A stretch of 41,186 bases of DNA, taken from positions 1 through 41,186 of the forward strand of contig CALLAA010000152.1 of NCBI GenBank assembly GCA_938002955.1, read 5' to 3'. Shown one piece after another: positions 16,328 through 24,718 of the stretch. Position 1 is the first letter of the stretch; each line of letters opens with the position of its first letter. Source of the stretch: an uncultured Acidimicrobiales bacterium. GTDB lineage: Bacteria > Actinomycetota > Acidimicrobiia > Acidimicrobiales > SHLQ01. Under the pieces are notes generated by a model, which did not search any database, had not been told where the DNA came from, and worked only from the letters and a program-made list of their open reading frames with translations. The translations under genes and the position numbers were made by a program.

Positions 16328-18382
16328 TCAGATAGTGCCGCAATCCAGTTCAAGAGAAATGCCACCAGGCATGCGCACGCGAGCCATGTACGAACCGTCG
16401 TGATTGACGTCGGTCCACACCGTCGTTGCCTGTTCATCGAGCGTGGCTAGCCAAGTACCGTTCCGACGAAGCACGAGCGACCGGGGAATGTCATCGAGCT
16501 TCACGGTGACCACAACCCGACCATTCGCGTCGGTGCCCAGTGAGCAGACGGGTGTGGGCGCCGGCGGTTGCGGCGGCAGAACGTCAACGCGTACACAGGC
16601 CAGTTCGCGGGTGACACCGTTCTCGCGAAAGCGAATGAGGTAGGTATCGTCGTCGGCTCCGATCGGATCCGTCCAGGTCGCCACACCCTCGTCTGCGGTG
16701 TACGCCCAGGAATCATTGCGGCGAACGATTGTGCGCTCGTCGTCAGGCGTATCGAACCGGAGGATGTTGCCGTCGACGGTGCATGTTGCGTCGCCCGGGG
16801 TGGGTGCCGGAGGAGGCGTAGGTGCAGCCGGAGGAACGATCGGGGCGACTTCCACTAATGGCGTTCCCTCCGTACAGACAAGTTCGAGGCGAGGTCCGCC
16901 GTCGACGCTCATGCGGGTCAGGAAACTCCCCTCCAACGGGTGTTCGTGGGGCACGCTCCACTGCGTCGTATACCCGCCACCGAACTGATCGAACTCGGTG
17001 AACACCAGATCGTCGATTGCCGGCGACGCGAGCCACGAGCCGTTGTGCCGGATGACGAATTCGTCGGGCTGTTGGAAGGAGACAACGGTGACCGTGCGAT
17101 ACACGCCGTGGAACTGGGTCGTGCATTCCGCGTCTGGCAATGCAGGCGGCTTTATGGCCGGCGGCGCGGCAAGCGGCGCCGGCAGTGGACCGACGAAGCG
17201 GGCCAGGTGACCCTGCGGGAACCAATTCACGCGGTCGAAGTCACCGCCGACGATCAGCCCGCCCGACGTAACACGAAGATGCCACACGCCCAGCACGGAA
17301 GTGAGGTGCGGGTTCCACGAAGTGAGCTCACCATCGGAGGCTTCCACGCTCAGGATCTTGCGTCGTTCATTCGAGTCCGGGTCGATTTCGATGCCCTTGC
17401 CCTCGTAGTCGAAGTGACCTCCGGCGTAGACCCAACGTCCGTCGGTTGCAACCGCCTGATAGTCGCCATCTGCCTGGCGAGTCCACGCCGGGCGACCGTC
17501 AGCCACCGAATGGAACTTCGAAAGTCGGTTTCCGCCAAGGGACAACGAGCCACCTTCGGCGACGTACACCCATTCGCCAGATGGGTCGAGAGCAACGTCC
17601 CAGATCAGGAACGGAGTGGTTGGACGCCAGTCCGAGATACCGCCGACTGCGAGATCGATGCTTCCCATAAAGGGCTGCCCAGTCCCGCCCAGGTCGGTGA
17701 ACTTTCCGGCGACGTATACGAGGTCGTGCCCGTTCCATTCGAGGTCGAAGACCTCTTCGTCAGCAGAGAGTGAGCCCATGAGCCGCTCCCCCGTCTCGGC
17801 GTCAACGGCTGCGAGCCGATCAGCGTGTTCCCCTGCGATCTCGGAGAAGTCGCCGCCGATGACCATCGTCGACCCATCCGTTGCAAGTGCATTGACGCGC
17901 TTGTTGGCGCCTGGGTTCCAGGGCAGGACGGAGCCGTCACGTAGATCTATTGCAGCAAGTCGCGTCCGAGGAAAGCCGTCGACCATCTTGAAGCGCCCTC
18001 CGAGGTAGAGGATATTTCCGTCCGGGCTAGTCGCGAGGGCGTACACCGCTCCGCCAGAGACCTCAAGATCGAACGAACGGACGAGCACACCGGTCGTTGG
18101 GTCGATCTCGGCAACGTGTGCCTGGTTCACACCACCGATCGAGGTGAAATCGCCAGCTACGAAGAGGCGACCGTTCGCTTCGATGCTGTCTCGAACTCGA
18201 CCCGATGGCCCCATCGGGTCATCGATCGACACAATATTCGAGTCCTCACGCTGTGGGTGGGTGCTGTCTGCAGCGGATGCGGCGCCGATCGTCGCGAGCA
18301 GCGCTGCAAGAATTACGCCAACCACTAACGAGGTCAATCCGATCGAGGGCAGGTGGTTGTGAGATTTCATGCGAACGCTCAT
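16328..18382 (-). CDS. Secreted beta-propeller protein (delta-60-type repeats) with three C-terminal Cys/Trp repeats
   Basis: About 684 residues. A signal peptide (SLVVGVILAALLATIGAASA) precedes a propeller-like region of repeats such as LFVAGDFTSIGG, LYLGGRFKMVDG, MVIGGDFSEIAG, VYVAGKFTDLGG and LIVGGDFDRVNW, the delta-60 pattern. After a Pro-rich stretch come three related modules of about 75 residues. Each has an early Cys, an I/L-RxNGSW-like core (VIRHNGSW, IVRRNDSW, VLRRNGTW), and LELVC, ELAC or LELDC at the end, probably disulfide-closed. It is likely exported and may bind polymers or surfaces; no enzyme signature is seen. The start may be ATG 18382 or ATG 18370; both keep the signal peptide. 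It is convergent with the CDO-like gene. Confidence 0.75.
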   Translation of the reverse strand: MSVRMKSHNHLPSIGLTSLVVGVILAALLATIGAASAADSTHPQREDSNIVSIDDPMGPSGRVRDSIEANGRLFVAGDFTSIGGVNQAHVAEIDPTTGVLVRSFDLEVSGGAVYALATSPDGNILYLGGRFKMVDGFPRTRLAAIDLRDGSVLPWNPGANKRVNALATDGSTMVIGGDFSEIAGEHADRLAAVDAETGERLMGSLSADEEVFDLEWNGHDLVYVAGKFTDLGGTGQPFMGSIDLAVGGISDWRPTTPFLIWDVALDPSGEWVYVAEGGSLSLGGNRLSKFHSVADGRPAWTRQADGDYQAVATDGRWVYAGGHFDYEGKGIEIDPDSNERRKILSVEASDGELTSWNPHLTSVLGVWHLRVTSGGLIVGGDFDRVNWFPQGHLARFVGPLPAPLAAPPAIKPPALPDAECTTQFHGVYRTVTVVSFQQPDEFVIRHNGSWLASPAIDDLVFTEFDQFGGGYTTQWSVPHEHPLEGSFLTRMSVDGGPRLELVCTEGTPLVEVAPIVPPAAPTPPPAPTPGDATCTVDGNILRFDTPDDERTIVRRNDSWAYTADEGVATWTDPIGADDDTYLIRFRENGVTRELACVRVDVLPPQPPAPTPVCSLGTDANGRVVVTVKLDDIPRSLVLRRNGTWLATLDEQATTVWTDVNHDGSYMARVRMPGGISLELDCGTI

Positions 18383-18416
18383 ACCTGGAAGGTAAATGCA
18401 GAGCATGCAGCCAGCG

Positions 18417-18431
18417 AGAGTCTTTCGGCCC
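18417..18431 (-). promoter_or_regulatory. GGGCC-type imperfect inverted repeat upstream of the propeller gene
   Basis: On the minus strand this reads TGGGCCGAAAGACTC, an imperfect inverted repeat 34 bases upstream of ATG 18382. A similar GGGGCCAAGGTCCC lies at the same distance upstream of the secreted peptidase gene at 8446-8459. The form resembles boxes bound by DosR/NarL-type regulators in actinobacteria, but this is only by eye. Confidence 0.3.
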
Positions 18432-18470
18432 AGTTTGGCCTACTAATCTCGGCGATGTGTTCGCACGCTG

Positions 18471-19265
18471 TTAGTACTCGTCGTAGACGCCAGTCTGGGC
18501 GCCAGTAATCGAGTAGCCGGCTGTCGCGAGATCGGTTTCGGCGCCGTCGACGGCCAAGGTTCCGGCGACCCACACCGCACCCCACGACTCTTCGATGGTG
18601 AGGCCTTCGCCGTCCTGCAACGTCACGATGATCGTTTGGTTGACCGGCGGCGGCGGAACGTGAATGCATGCGCCGAAGTACGGGACGAGCAGGAACTCGG
18701 TGATGATGTCGTCCTCGTAGGTGAGCGGTGCGACGAAACCTGCGAGTTGAACGACGTCTCCGTCGACGTCGGGGTTCACGGGTTGGTTGTCGAACTCGGC
18801 TTGTAGCTCTGCGAAGACTTCGTCGGCTTCAGGCGAGCCTGGCTCGACCTGCGCAATACGTTCGTCGAACCGCGCCGAAATCTCGGCAGCGGTAAACCCG
18901 GGCGGGATGAGGTAATCCCAGTCGATCGCCTCGAATCCTTCGGGTGGCGGTGTGGCCTTGGGCCGTTCGCGGCCCTTGAGGAGGTATTCGTCGAGGGTGG
19001 CCCCGTATGCGGCATCCTCAGGGTTCTCGGGTTCGGCCAGCGCCCGTGAAACGTCGTCCGTTGCAGGGTCGGCGGTTTCGTTCACCACGGCGTCACTCGC
19101 CGCCGTGTTATCGATGGCGGGGTCGACAGGAGCGGCAAGCGGCGCGACGCTGCTCGTGGTCTCTGCGGTTGAACCACACGCTGCCACGATGATCGCAACG
19201 GCACACAGCACCGCAGTGCGCATTCGTGGCGGCCGGGTAACGGCTGATGAGGGGTGTGTGGTCAT
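18471..19265 (-). CDS. DUF3299 lipoprotein of the zinc-uptake operon
   Basis: A 264-residue lipoprotein. The lipobox is VAAC after a hydrophobic stretch (AVLCAVAIIVAAC), followed by a low-complexity Ala/Thr/Asp segment. The C-terminal domain carries the DUF3299 pattern: IDWDYLIPPGF, then VQLAGFVAPL, then FLLVPYFGACIHVPPPPVNQTI with one conserved Cys and His. In proteobacteria DUF3299 genes sit with an FtsX-like permease, an ABC ATPase and ZrgA (DUF2796). The same set and order of partners is seen here. The molecular role is unknown; it may deliver or receive zinc at the cell surface. It is the last gene of the run, 25 bases after the permease. Confidence 0.82.
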   Translation of the reverse strand: MTTHPSSAVTRPPRMRTAVLCAVAIIVAACGSTAETTSSVAPLAAPVDPAIDNTAASDAVVNETADPATDDVSRALAEPENPEDAAYGATLDEYLLKGRERPKATPPPEGFEAIDWDYLIPPGFTAAEISARFDERIAQVEPGSPEADEVFAELQAEFDNQPVNPDVDGDVVQLAGFVAPLTYEDDIITEFLLVPYFGACIHVPPPPVNQTIIVTLQDGEGLTIEESWGAVWVAGTLAVDGAETDLATAGYSITGAQTGVYDEY

Positions 19266-19290
19266 AGGTAGAGGTATCGAGTCAACAGGT

Positions 19291-20547
19291 TCATACTTTG
19301 AGTGCCAATCCGTCCTGGATCGACCGACGGTACGCGACGATACCAGGGATGAGCGCGACGACTCCGGCACCGATGATCACACCTCCGAGGATCGAGAGCT
19401 GGGTCGCGTCGAGCCACGTCACCGCCAAATCGACCCCGGTCCGACGAGCGATCATCGGCCGAGCCGCAAAAAGCAGGCCGTAGAACAAGCCGACTCCGGC
19501 GACACACCCAGCCGTAACGACCAAGAGCGTCTCGACAAGGATGAGGGAGACCACATGACTCGCCCGCGCCCCGATCGATCGAAGCACCGCGATCTCTCGT
19601 CGGCGCTCGTTCAGCGTTGACAGGATCGTCGTCAACATGCCGAGCAACCCGACGATTAAGACGAAGCCAGAGATGACGAACAGGACTTGTTCGATCGTCG
19701 AGATCGTGCGCCAGAACTCGGCGAGCGTCGCACCGGGCAGGATCGCCGACATTGGCTCGTCGGGGTACTCGTTGATCTGGCGCTGCACGCGGAACGTCTC
19801 CGCCCGGTTGTCCAGGCCAACGAGGAACGCCGTGATCGACGTTGGGGTGAGGTCGAGCAACAGCGCTTGCTCTGCGTTGAGCTCCACCCCAGAGCGGCCA
19901 CCGCCTTGCCAGTCGACATGGATCGCCTCAATCCCAGCGAGGCTGACGTGGACCGTGCGATCCACCGGCGTCCCCGTCTTCTCGAGGATTCCGACGACCG
20001 TAAAGGGCTTGTCGTCGTGTTCGGCAAAGTCGGCCGAGACCAGCCCGTGGGCGATGATGATCTCATCGCCGAGTGCATAACCGAGGTCGTTGGCAACGTC
20101 GGCCCCGAGCACCGTGTCGTACACGCCGTCGAATCGCTGCCCTTCGCCCACCACGAGCGGTCGCTGATCGCCGTATTGGTAAAAGTCGAAGTAGTCGGTG
20201 CTCGTACCCATGACTCGGAAGCCGCGGTGCGAGTCGCCAAGCGAGATCGGCACTGTCCACGCCACGCCGTCCTGGTTTGCGATCGATTCATAGGTTTCCC
20301 AGGACACGTTGTTCGTGGCGTTGCCGATGCGAAACACGCTGTACAACAGCAGATTCGCCGGTGAACTGCGGGCGCCGACGATCAGGTCGGTTTGGGAGAC
20401 GGTGTTGACGAAGCTGCTCCGCGATTCCTTGCGAATCTTGTCGACTCCGACCAGCAGCGTGACGCTGATGGCGATCGTAAAGATGGTGAGGAGCAGACTC
20501 GTGCGCCGAAACCGGGCGCTCTTGATGGCGATGCGTAGGACGTTCAC
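19291..20547 (-). CDS. FtsX/MacB-like ABC transporter permease
   Basis: A 418-residue permease with the FtsX/MacB layout. One N-terminal helix (SLLLTIFTIAISVTLLVGV) is followed by a large extracytoplasmic domain of about 220 residues. Three helices come at the C-terminal end (VLFVISGFVLIVGLLGML, VETLLVVTAGCVAGVGLFYG, LGGVIIGAGVVALIPGIVAY), with the coupling sequence LNERRREIAVLRSIGA between. Such permeases act mechanically on exported partners rather than as plain channels. The GTG at 20547 overlaps the ATPase stop as GTGA, so translation is coupled. An upstream open extension to 20646 lies within the ATPase gene and was not used. Confidence 0.88.
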   Translation of the reverse strand: MNVLRIAIKSARFRRTSLLLTIFTIAISVTLLVGVDKIRKESRSSFVNTVSQTDLIVGARSSPANLLLYSVFRIGNATNNVSWETYESIANQDGVAWTVPISLGDSHRGFRVMGTSTDYFDFYQYGDQRPLVVGEGQRFDGVYDTVLGADVANDLGYALGDEIIIAHGLVSADFAEHDDKPFTVVGILEKTGTPVDRTVHVSLAGIEAIHVDWQGGGRSGVELNAEQALLLDLTPTSITAFLVGLDNRAETFRVQRQINEYPDEPMSAILPGATLAEFWRTISTIEQVLFVISGFVLIVGLLGMLTTILSTLNERRREIAVLRSIGARASHVVSLILVETLLVVTAGCVAGVGLFYGLLFAARPMIARRTGVDLAVTWLDATQLSILGGVIIGAGVVALIPGIVAYRRSIQDGLALKV

Positions 20548-21287
20548 GAAGCCAACTCCTGATCGGCGTCGGGGGAACGAAGCTCGATCGTTCGCGAAAA
20601 GCGGTCCGCGAGCTGCGGGTCGTGGCTCACAAATACCAGGGTGCAATGCTGCGCTTCGGCCTCGCGGAACAGCAGGTCGAGAAAGCGATCTCGATTGTCG
20701 GCGTCGAGTGCGGAGGTTGGCTCGTCGGCGATGAGTATCTCCGGGCCGCCAATCAGCGCTCGGGCCACCGCAACACGTTGCTGCTGCCCCACGCTCAACC
20801 GATTGACCTGAGCATCATGAAACCGTTCGGCCAGGTTCAGTGCATGAAGCAGACGACGAGCGGTCGCCTCGACGTCGCCGTCGGCGGCCGCTCGGACGCG
20901 TTTGCGATCAGAAAATGAGCATGCGAGCGTGACGTTCTCGAGCGTCGTGAGATACGGGAGCAGGTTGAACTGTTGGAAGATGACCCCGATGTGATCAGCT
21001 CGGAACTGGTCTCGACGGCTGGCGGACAGTTCGGACAGATCGGTGCCCAGGAGCCGAACCGAACCGCTCGTCGGAGTGTTCACACCTGCGAGCAGGTTGA
21101 GCAGGGTTGTCTTTCCGCTTCCGCTGGCACCGCGCACGAACAGGTGCTCGCCGGCCTCGAGGCGCAGATCATCGATCGAGATCAGGTCGTCGCTCTGGCC
21201 CGGCCACCGAAACCGGGCACCATCGAGACAAAGAACGGCGCCTGGTTGAGCGACGCTCGTCTTGGACGGGTCGGCCTCCGCGCTCAA
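20544..21287 (-). CDS. ABC transporter ATP-binding protein (LolD/MacB type)
   Basis: A 247-residue ATPase. It has Walker A GASGSGKTT, Q-loop FQQFNLLPYLT, signature LSVGQQQRVAVARAL, Walker B ILIADEP and a final VSHD switch His. This is the MacB/LolD subfamily that pairs with FtsX-like permeases. The frame is open to 21521, but the upstream part lies in zrgA. I place the start at TTG 21287, which overlaps the zrgA TGA as TTGA; no strong ribosome site is seen, so translation is probably coupled. It energises the zinc-linked complex with the permease at 19291-20547. Confidence 0.88.
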   Translation of the reverse strand: MSAEADPSKTSVAQPGAVLCLDGARFRWPGQSDDLISIDDLRLEAGEHLFVRGASGSGKTTLLNLLAGVNTPTSGSVRLLGTDLSELSASRRDQFRADHIGVIFQQFNLLPYLTTLENVTLACSFSDRKRVRAAADGDVEATARRLLHALNLAERFHDAQVNRLSVGQQQRVAVARALIGGPEILIADEPTSALDADNRDRFLDLLFREAEAQHCTLVFVSHDPQLADRFSRTIELRSPDADQELAS

Positions 21288-22018
21288 GGCTGGAGACGCA
21301 GTGTTGTTTCTGCTGGAGAAAGCTCCGCCGACGACTGATTCGTCTCCGAGACCCACTCTGCATCGATGTCCTCGAACCCGGGAAACGCTGCGAACAGTGA
21401 GCTGAAGTCGACCTCGCTGATCTCGGCTGGCTCGCCACAGGAGAATGTCCACGACACGGTGATCTCCGAATGACTCCCGTCGCGTTCGATCTCGGTCGAT
21501 GCCGGTTCGGTGAGGTCGCAATCGGCTTGGTCGTTGATGGCGACAACGCCGTCAGCGGTTATTGCTTCGGTCCGCTCGGTGGCTGTAGCCAGGTCCTCAT
21601 CGGACTCGGGCTCGTACTCGAAGCCAAACACGTTCTGGGTGGGGCTGATCAGATCGATCACGATGTCGGAGCCAACCCACGCGACCGAGAGATCGGCCGA
21701 TCCATGCTCATGGGCGTCGAGCCCCGCAGAGCCACCGTCATCGTGGTCGTCGTCATGGTCATCGTCATCGTGATCATCGCCGTCATGGTCATCGTCATCG
21801 TGATCGTCGCCGTCGTGATCGTCGCCGTCGTGATCATCGCTGCCGGTCGCGGCAGCTGCGTCTTGGTCGACCTCGCTTGCTGTGTCGTCGGGAGAACCGC
21901 ATGCGGAAAGCACGACCATCAGCACCAAAAGCACAAGAACATCCAGCCGACCACGGACGCCTCCGTTGGCAGACACTGGATCGGTGCTCTCGGGCTCTGC
22001 ACTAGCGGTGGATGGCAT
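21284..22018 (-). CDS. zrgA: ZrgA-like (DUF2796) zinc-uptake lipoprotein
   Basis: A 244-residue lipoprotein. A lipobox (VVLSACG) follows a hydrophobic segment. Then comes a long run of His, Asp and Gly (repeated DDHDGDDHD units, roughly residues 60-95), a likely zinc sponge. The folded domain opens with AHEHGSADLSVAW and continues with DLISPTQNVFGFEYEP, the DUF2796/ZrgA signature. ZrgA is the periplasmic zinc protein of the Zrg uptake system described in Vibrio cholerae. The start is ATG 22018 with CGAGGAG just upstream; the frame is open to 22162 but that would include the promoter. It is the first gene of the operon, and a Zur-like box lies about 80 bases upstream. Confidence 0.85.
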   Translation of the reverse strand: MPSTASAEPESTDPVSANGGVRGRLDVLVLLVLMVVLSACGSPDDTASEVDQDAAAATGSDDHDGDDHDGDDHDDDDHDGDDHDDDDHDDDHDDGGSAGLDAHEHGSADLSVAWVGSDIVIDLISPTQNVFGFEYEPESDEDLATATERTEAITADGVVAINDQADCDLTEPASTEIERDGSHSEITVSWTFSCGEPAEISEVDFSSLFAAFPGFEDIDAEWVSETNQSSAELSPAETTLRLQP

Positions 22019-22097
22019 CAAGGCTCCTCGAAGCAATGGGCGAGATGCCGTGGCAGCCCGATGCGTAGGTTTGCACGCGAATCCCGCCACGACGTTT

Positions 22098-22112
22098 TGA
22101 GAATGATTATCG
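22098..22112 (-). promoter_or_regulatory. Zur-like operator upstream of the zinc-uptake operon
   Basis: The minus strand reads CGATAATCATTCTCA, matching 12 of 15 positions of the actinobacterial Zur palindrome TGAAAATCATTTTCA. It contains GATAAT, which could be the -10 box, so zinc-loaded Zur would block RNA polymerase. The surrounding 22019-22202 holds no gene: it is the leader of zrgA and the tail of the racemase gene. Confidence 0.7.
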
Positions 22113-22202
22113 AAAGTGATCGTAGACCACCGGCCGCGCTGTTCGCTACCACCCAGCACCATTGATCCTAGTTGGCCTTCGATGCCGTTGGCCGCGACGT
22201 TG

Positions 22203-23264
22203 TCAGAGCGCTCGGCAAGCTGGGCTCGACACGAACGGCGAGGTCATTGACCGGAGTAGTGCCGCGTAGCCGGGTTCAAATCGAACTTCTTGCCCCGGAC
22301 GCATCTGACCGTCCGTTCGTAGGATCAGGTGATCGCTGCTCGCCGCCAGAATGTCCACGCCACTCGGTGCAGTAAGATCGGTTGCGTCCGTGTCCTGACG
22401 GCCGACCGCCAGGATGGTCTGCCAAATATCGCCTCGATCGTCCAGATCTGCGGTCTCCCCGAACGAGTTCTGGCCGGTTCGGCCCCAGGGTTTGGTCGGT
22501 TTCCGTTTGGACTCAATGACTTCGGCGACGAGGACGAATGCGTCTGTGTGAAGGCCCGCAATCGGTCGCCGATGAAGCGGTTCTCGCCCAAGAAGAATGG
22601 ACTCGCCGAGCCGCAGATTATTGACTCGACCAGGTTCTGAATCGAACGCCCAATCGAGGTTCGCCGAATTTCCGCCGGAGATGATGCCGATTCCTACGCC
22701 GAACGTCTCCTCGATCGATTCAACGATCGAGGAAAGAACACCCATATTTCTGGCACTTGGCTCAACCCCGTTGCGACACGCGAGATTCGCTCCGACACCG
22801 GCTAGACGAAGCGACGGCAGCTCAAGAATATGGCGCACGGTTTCAACGACCTGGTCGGGCATAACCCCTTCGCGCAGATCTCCAAGCTCGACCATGACCA
22901 TGACGTCATGCACGCGGCCGGCAGAGCGTGCCACCGAGGCAAGCGCAGAGAGGACATCAACCTCGGTGTTCACGCTCATCGCTCCACTTTCGACGATGCG
23001 GTCGATCTGGCTCGGGGCAGGAGATCGCAGCAGAAGCATCGGCGTATCAATCCCTGTGCTGCGCATGCGTTCGATATTTTCGATTCGGGAATCTCCCAAC
23101 GTGCACGCACCGGCGCTGCTCACCACCGAAGCAAAGCCATGAACCCCCAACATGGCCTTTGTGACCGCCGTAACCGAGATATTTCGGTGCCCCATCCGAT
23201 CGACGAGTTCCCGGGTGTTATGGCCGATCTTGTCGAGGTCGACCTCAAGGCGGAGCCCTCTCAT
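22203..23264 (-). CDS. Fold-III PLP-dependent alanine/ornithine-racemase-like enzyme
   Basis: A 353-residue protein of the alanine racemase N-terminal fold. It starts with RLEVDLDKIGHNTREL, and the PLP lysine is in TAVTKAMLG. Later segments (MVMVELGDLREGV, GIISGGNSANLDW, NNLRLGESILLG) fit the ornithine/alanine racemase-like subgroup rather than Alr itself. It should racemise or otherwise act on the alpha-carbon of an amino acid. Its ATG overlaps the stop of the DUF1611 gene as ATGA, so the two proteins are made together. That suggests a D-amino-acid substrate shared with the DUF1611 protein. Confidence 0.83.
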   Translation of the reverse strand: MRGLRLEVDLDKIGHNTRELVDRMGHRNISVTAVTKAMLGVHGFASVVSSAGACTLGDSRIENIERMRSTGIDTPMLLLRSPAPSQIDRIVESGAMSVNTEVDVLSALASVARSAGRVHDVMVMVELGDLREGVMPDQVVETVRHILELPSLRLAGVGANLACRNGVEPSARNMGVLSSIVESIEETFGVGIGIISGGNSANLDWAFDSEPGRVNNLRLGESILLGREPLHRRPIAGLHTDAFVLVAEVIESKRKPTKPWGRTGQNSFGETADLDDRGDIWQTILAVGRQDTDATDLTAPSGVDILAASSDHLILRTDGQMRPGQEVRFEPGYAALLRSMTSPFVSSPACRAL

Positions 23265-24394
23265 GTGGTTTCGATCGGCAACTTCTGATCGAGGTCGGGG
23301 AACGCTGCAAAGACCATGTCGAGCAACCGTCCGGTTGGCCTCGTCAGGGCGTCGGTCGCCGGGATGCCAAGCTCCAACTCGTACAGCGTGATCGCCGCCG
23401 TGACCTCCGCGTCGGTCATATTCTCGTGGTTCAGCGTCAGGCCAACGACCTTCGTGTCCGCAAATGTTTCGATGAGTTTGATCTCGCTCGCTGGCGTCGG
23501 CATTGGAAAGTTCGGGAAGTCACTGATTACCTTGCGGGCCGGTGCATGCTGCAGGATCACTGCGGCAGGGCGACTCCCGCGCAAGATGGCGGTAGAACTC
23601 AAGTAGGTCGGGTGGCTGAGCGCTCCCTGGCCTTCGACAATGATCACGTCGGGCGACTCCCGTTCGGATGCTTCGACGACAGCAGCCTCAAGCTCCCCTG
23701 TCACGAACTGGGCCGGCACAGCATCGAGTGCCACCCCATATCGTGCTCCCTGGATGAGACTGGTCTGCCCGGTGCCGACCAGTACCGCGTGTACACCGAG
23801 CTCATTGAGCGCTGTGGTCAACACCGCTGCGGTCGTGCGCTTCCCTATCGCTCCGTCGGTTCCCAGCACTGCGAGCCGTGGACAGTCGACGTCGAGGATC
23901 GCGCCGGTGAACATGCGCAGATCGACCTTGTCACGGGGTCGGCGAACATCGACAATCTCCACCTCGCAGATCGCTGCCGCCGCGGCGAACTCGGGATCGT
24001 CGTTGAGAAACTCATGCAGGCCATTGATCAGGTTCAACCCACGGCTCATCGCGTCGAGGAGCACCTTGCGTTCCCCTCCCGACAGTAGCCCGCTGGTCGG
24101 AGCGACACCGACGATAAACGCATCAGGTGCCACCACGGCGATTTTCATAGCCTCGTCGAGATCCATACAAAGTGGAATCCCGTTCGATACCCCGTCAAGA
24201 ACAATCCCGGTATCTTGTCCTGCTAGTTGGCTGTCGATCACCGAAATGATCTCGTAGCGCTCGCTATTGCGGACCAGTCCGTTGGCCGTTTTACCGTCTA
24301 TCTGGCCAAAGTTCGCTTCGCAAAACACGATCGCTCTCGGGCGCCGTGGTTGCCCTGTCTCTTCGGGCGAGGCGGAACGAGTGGAATCTGACAT
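23261..24394 (-). CDS. DUF1611 protein, DgcN-like N-acyltransferase candidate
   Basis: A 377-residue DUF1611 protein. The N-terminal Rossmann-like domain (about 20-130) has a VGVAPTSG segment; the C-terminal domain has the P-loop GTDGAIGKRTT and VEGQGALSHP. One DUF1611 branch, DgcN, has been reported to N-acetylate D-glutamate before DgcA acts on the product. Here no DgcA (enolase family) is present; instead a PLP racemase gene overlaps by four bases. AAGGAG stands six bases before the ATG at 24394. The function may be modification of a D-amino acid, but the partner swap makes the exact substrate uncertain. It is the first gene of the pair. Confidence 0.82.
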   Translation of the reverse strand: MSDSTRSASPEETGQPRRPRAIVFCEANFGQIDGKTANGLVRNSERYEIISVIDSQLAGQDTGIVLDGVSNGIPLCMDLDEAMKIAVVAPDAFIVGVAPTSGLLSGGERKVLLDAMSRGLNLINGLHEFLNDDPEFAAAAAICEVEIVDVRRPRDKVDLRMFTGAILDVDCPRLAVLGTDGAIGKRTTAAVLTTALNELGVHAVLVGTGQTSLIQGARYGVALDAVPAQFVTGELEAAVVEASERESPDVIIVEGQGALSHPTYLSSTAILRGSRPAAVILQHAPARKVISDFPNFPMPTPASEIKLIETFADTKVVGLTLNHENMTDAEVTAAITLYELELGIPATDALTRPTGRLLDMVFAAFPDLDQKLPIETT

Positions 24395-24595
24395 GTCATC
24401 TCCTTGAGTAGTGCTCAGAGGAGGCGAAAGGAATATGTCGGGGCCATTGCGGCCCAGATGTCAACGAGAGGTCCCCACCAAGAGGTGGAATCACTACCCA
24501 CCCTACGAGGAGCTCGCCCACAACGTCGCGACGCCCAACGCCATGTGGGATAGTGGAGCCTGATGCACATTCCGTGACGTCAGAGAGAGGCCTCC

Positions 24596-24712
24596 ATGGC
24601 CGGCAAAGACAAAGGTGGTCGGGCTGCAAAGACGCCCGCCGCCAAATCCGCAAAAGAGAAACGTCAGGACAAAAAGGACAAGAAGGCTGGCAAGTCCAGC
24701 GGCTTGACCTAG
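24596..24712 (+). CDS. 38-residue lysine-rich small protein (hypothetical)
   Basis: An ATG at 24596 opens 38 codons to TAG at 24710-24712. The product begins MAGKDKGGRAAKTP and ends GKSSGLT; about a third of residues are Lys and it is strongly basic, with no Cys, Trp or hydrophobic segment. GAGAGAGG lies six bases upstream as a ribosome site. The codons avoid frame-breaking and the gene stands alone between two minus-strand genes, with a strong hairpin six bases after the stop. Its basic, disordered nature suggests RNA, ribosome or DNA contact. I do not recognise a family. Confidence 0.6.
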   Translation: MAGKDKGGRAAKTPAAKSAKEKRQDKKDKKAGKSSGLT

Positions 24713-24718
24713 TTGCGT

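Noticed and set aside
16940-17773. Long plus-strand ORF of 277 codons opposite the propeller gene
   Set aside because: It is a shadow of the minus-strand gene; its translation has no domain pattern, whereas the minus frame shows clear repeats and a signal peptide.
21725-21845. Short tandem repeats that could be mistaken for a CRISPR or satellite
   Set aside because: The units are 6-9 bases of GAT/GAC/CAT codons and encode the His/Asp tract of ZrgA; there are no spacers.
22203-22375. Plus-strand ORFs in the tail of the racemase gene
   Set aside because: They are antisense shadows without ribosome sites.
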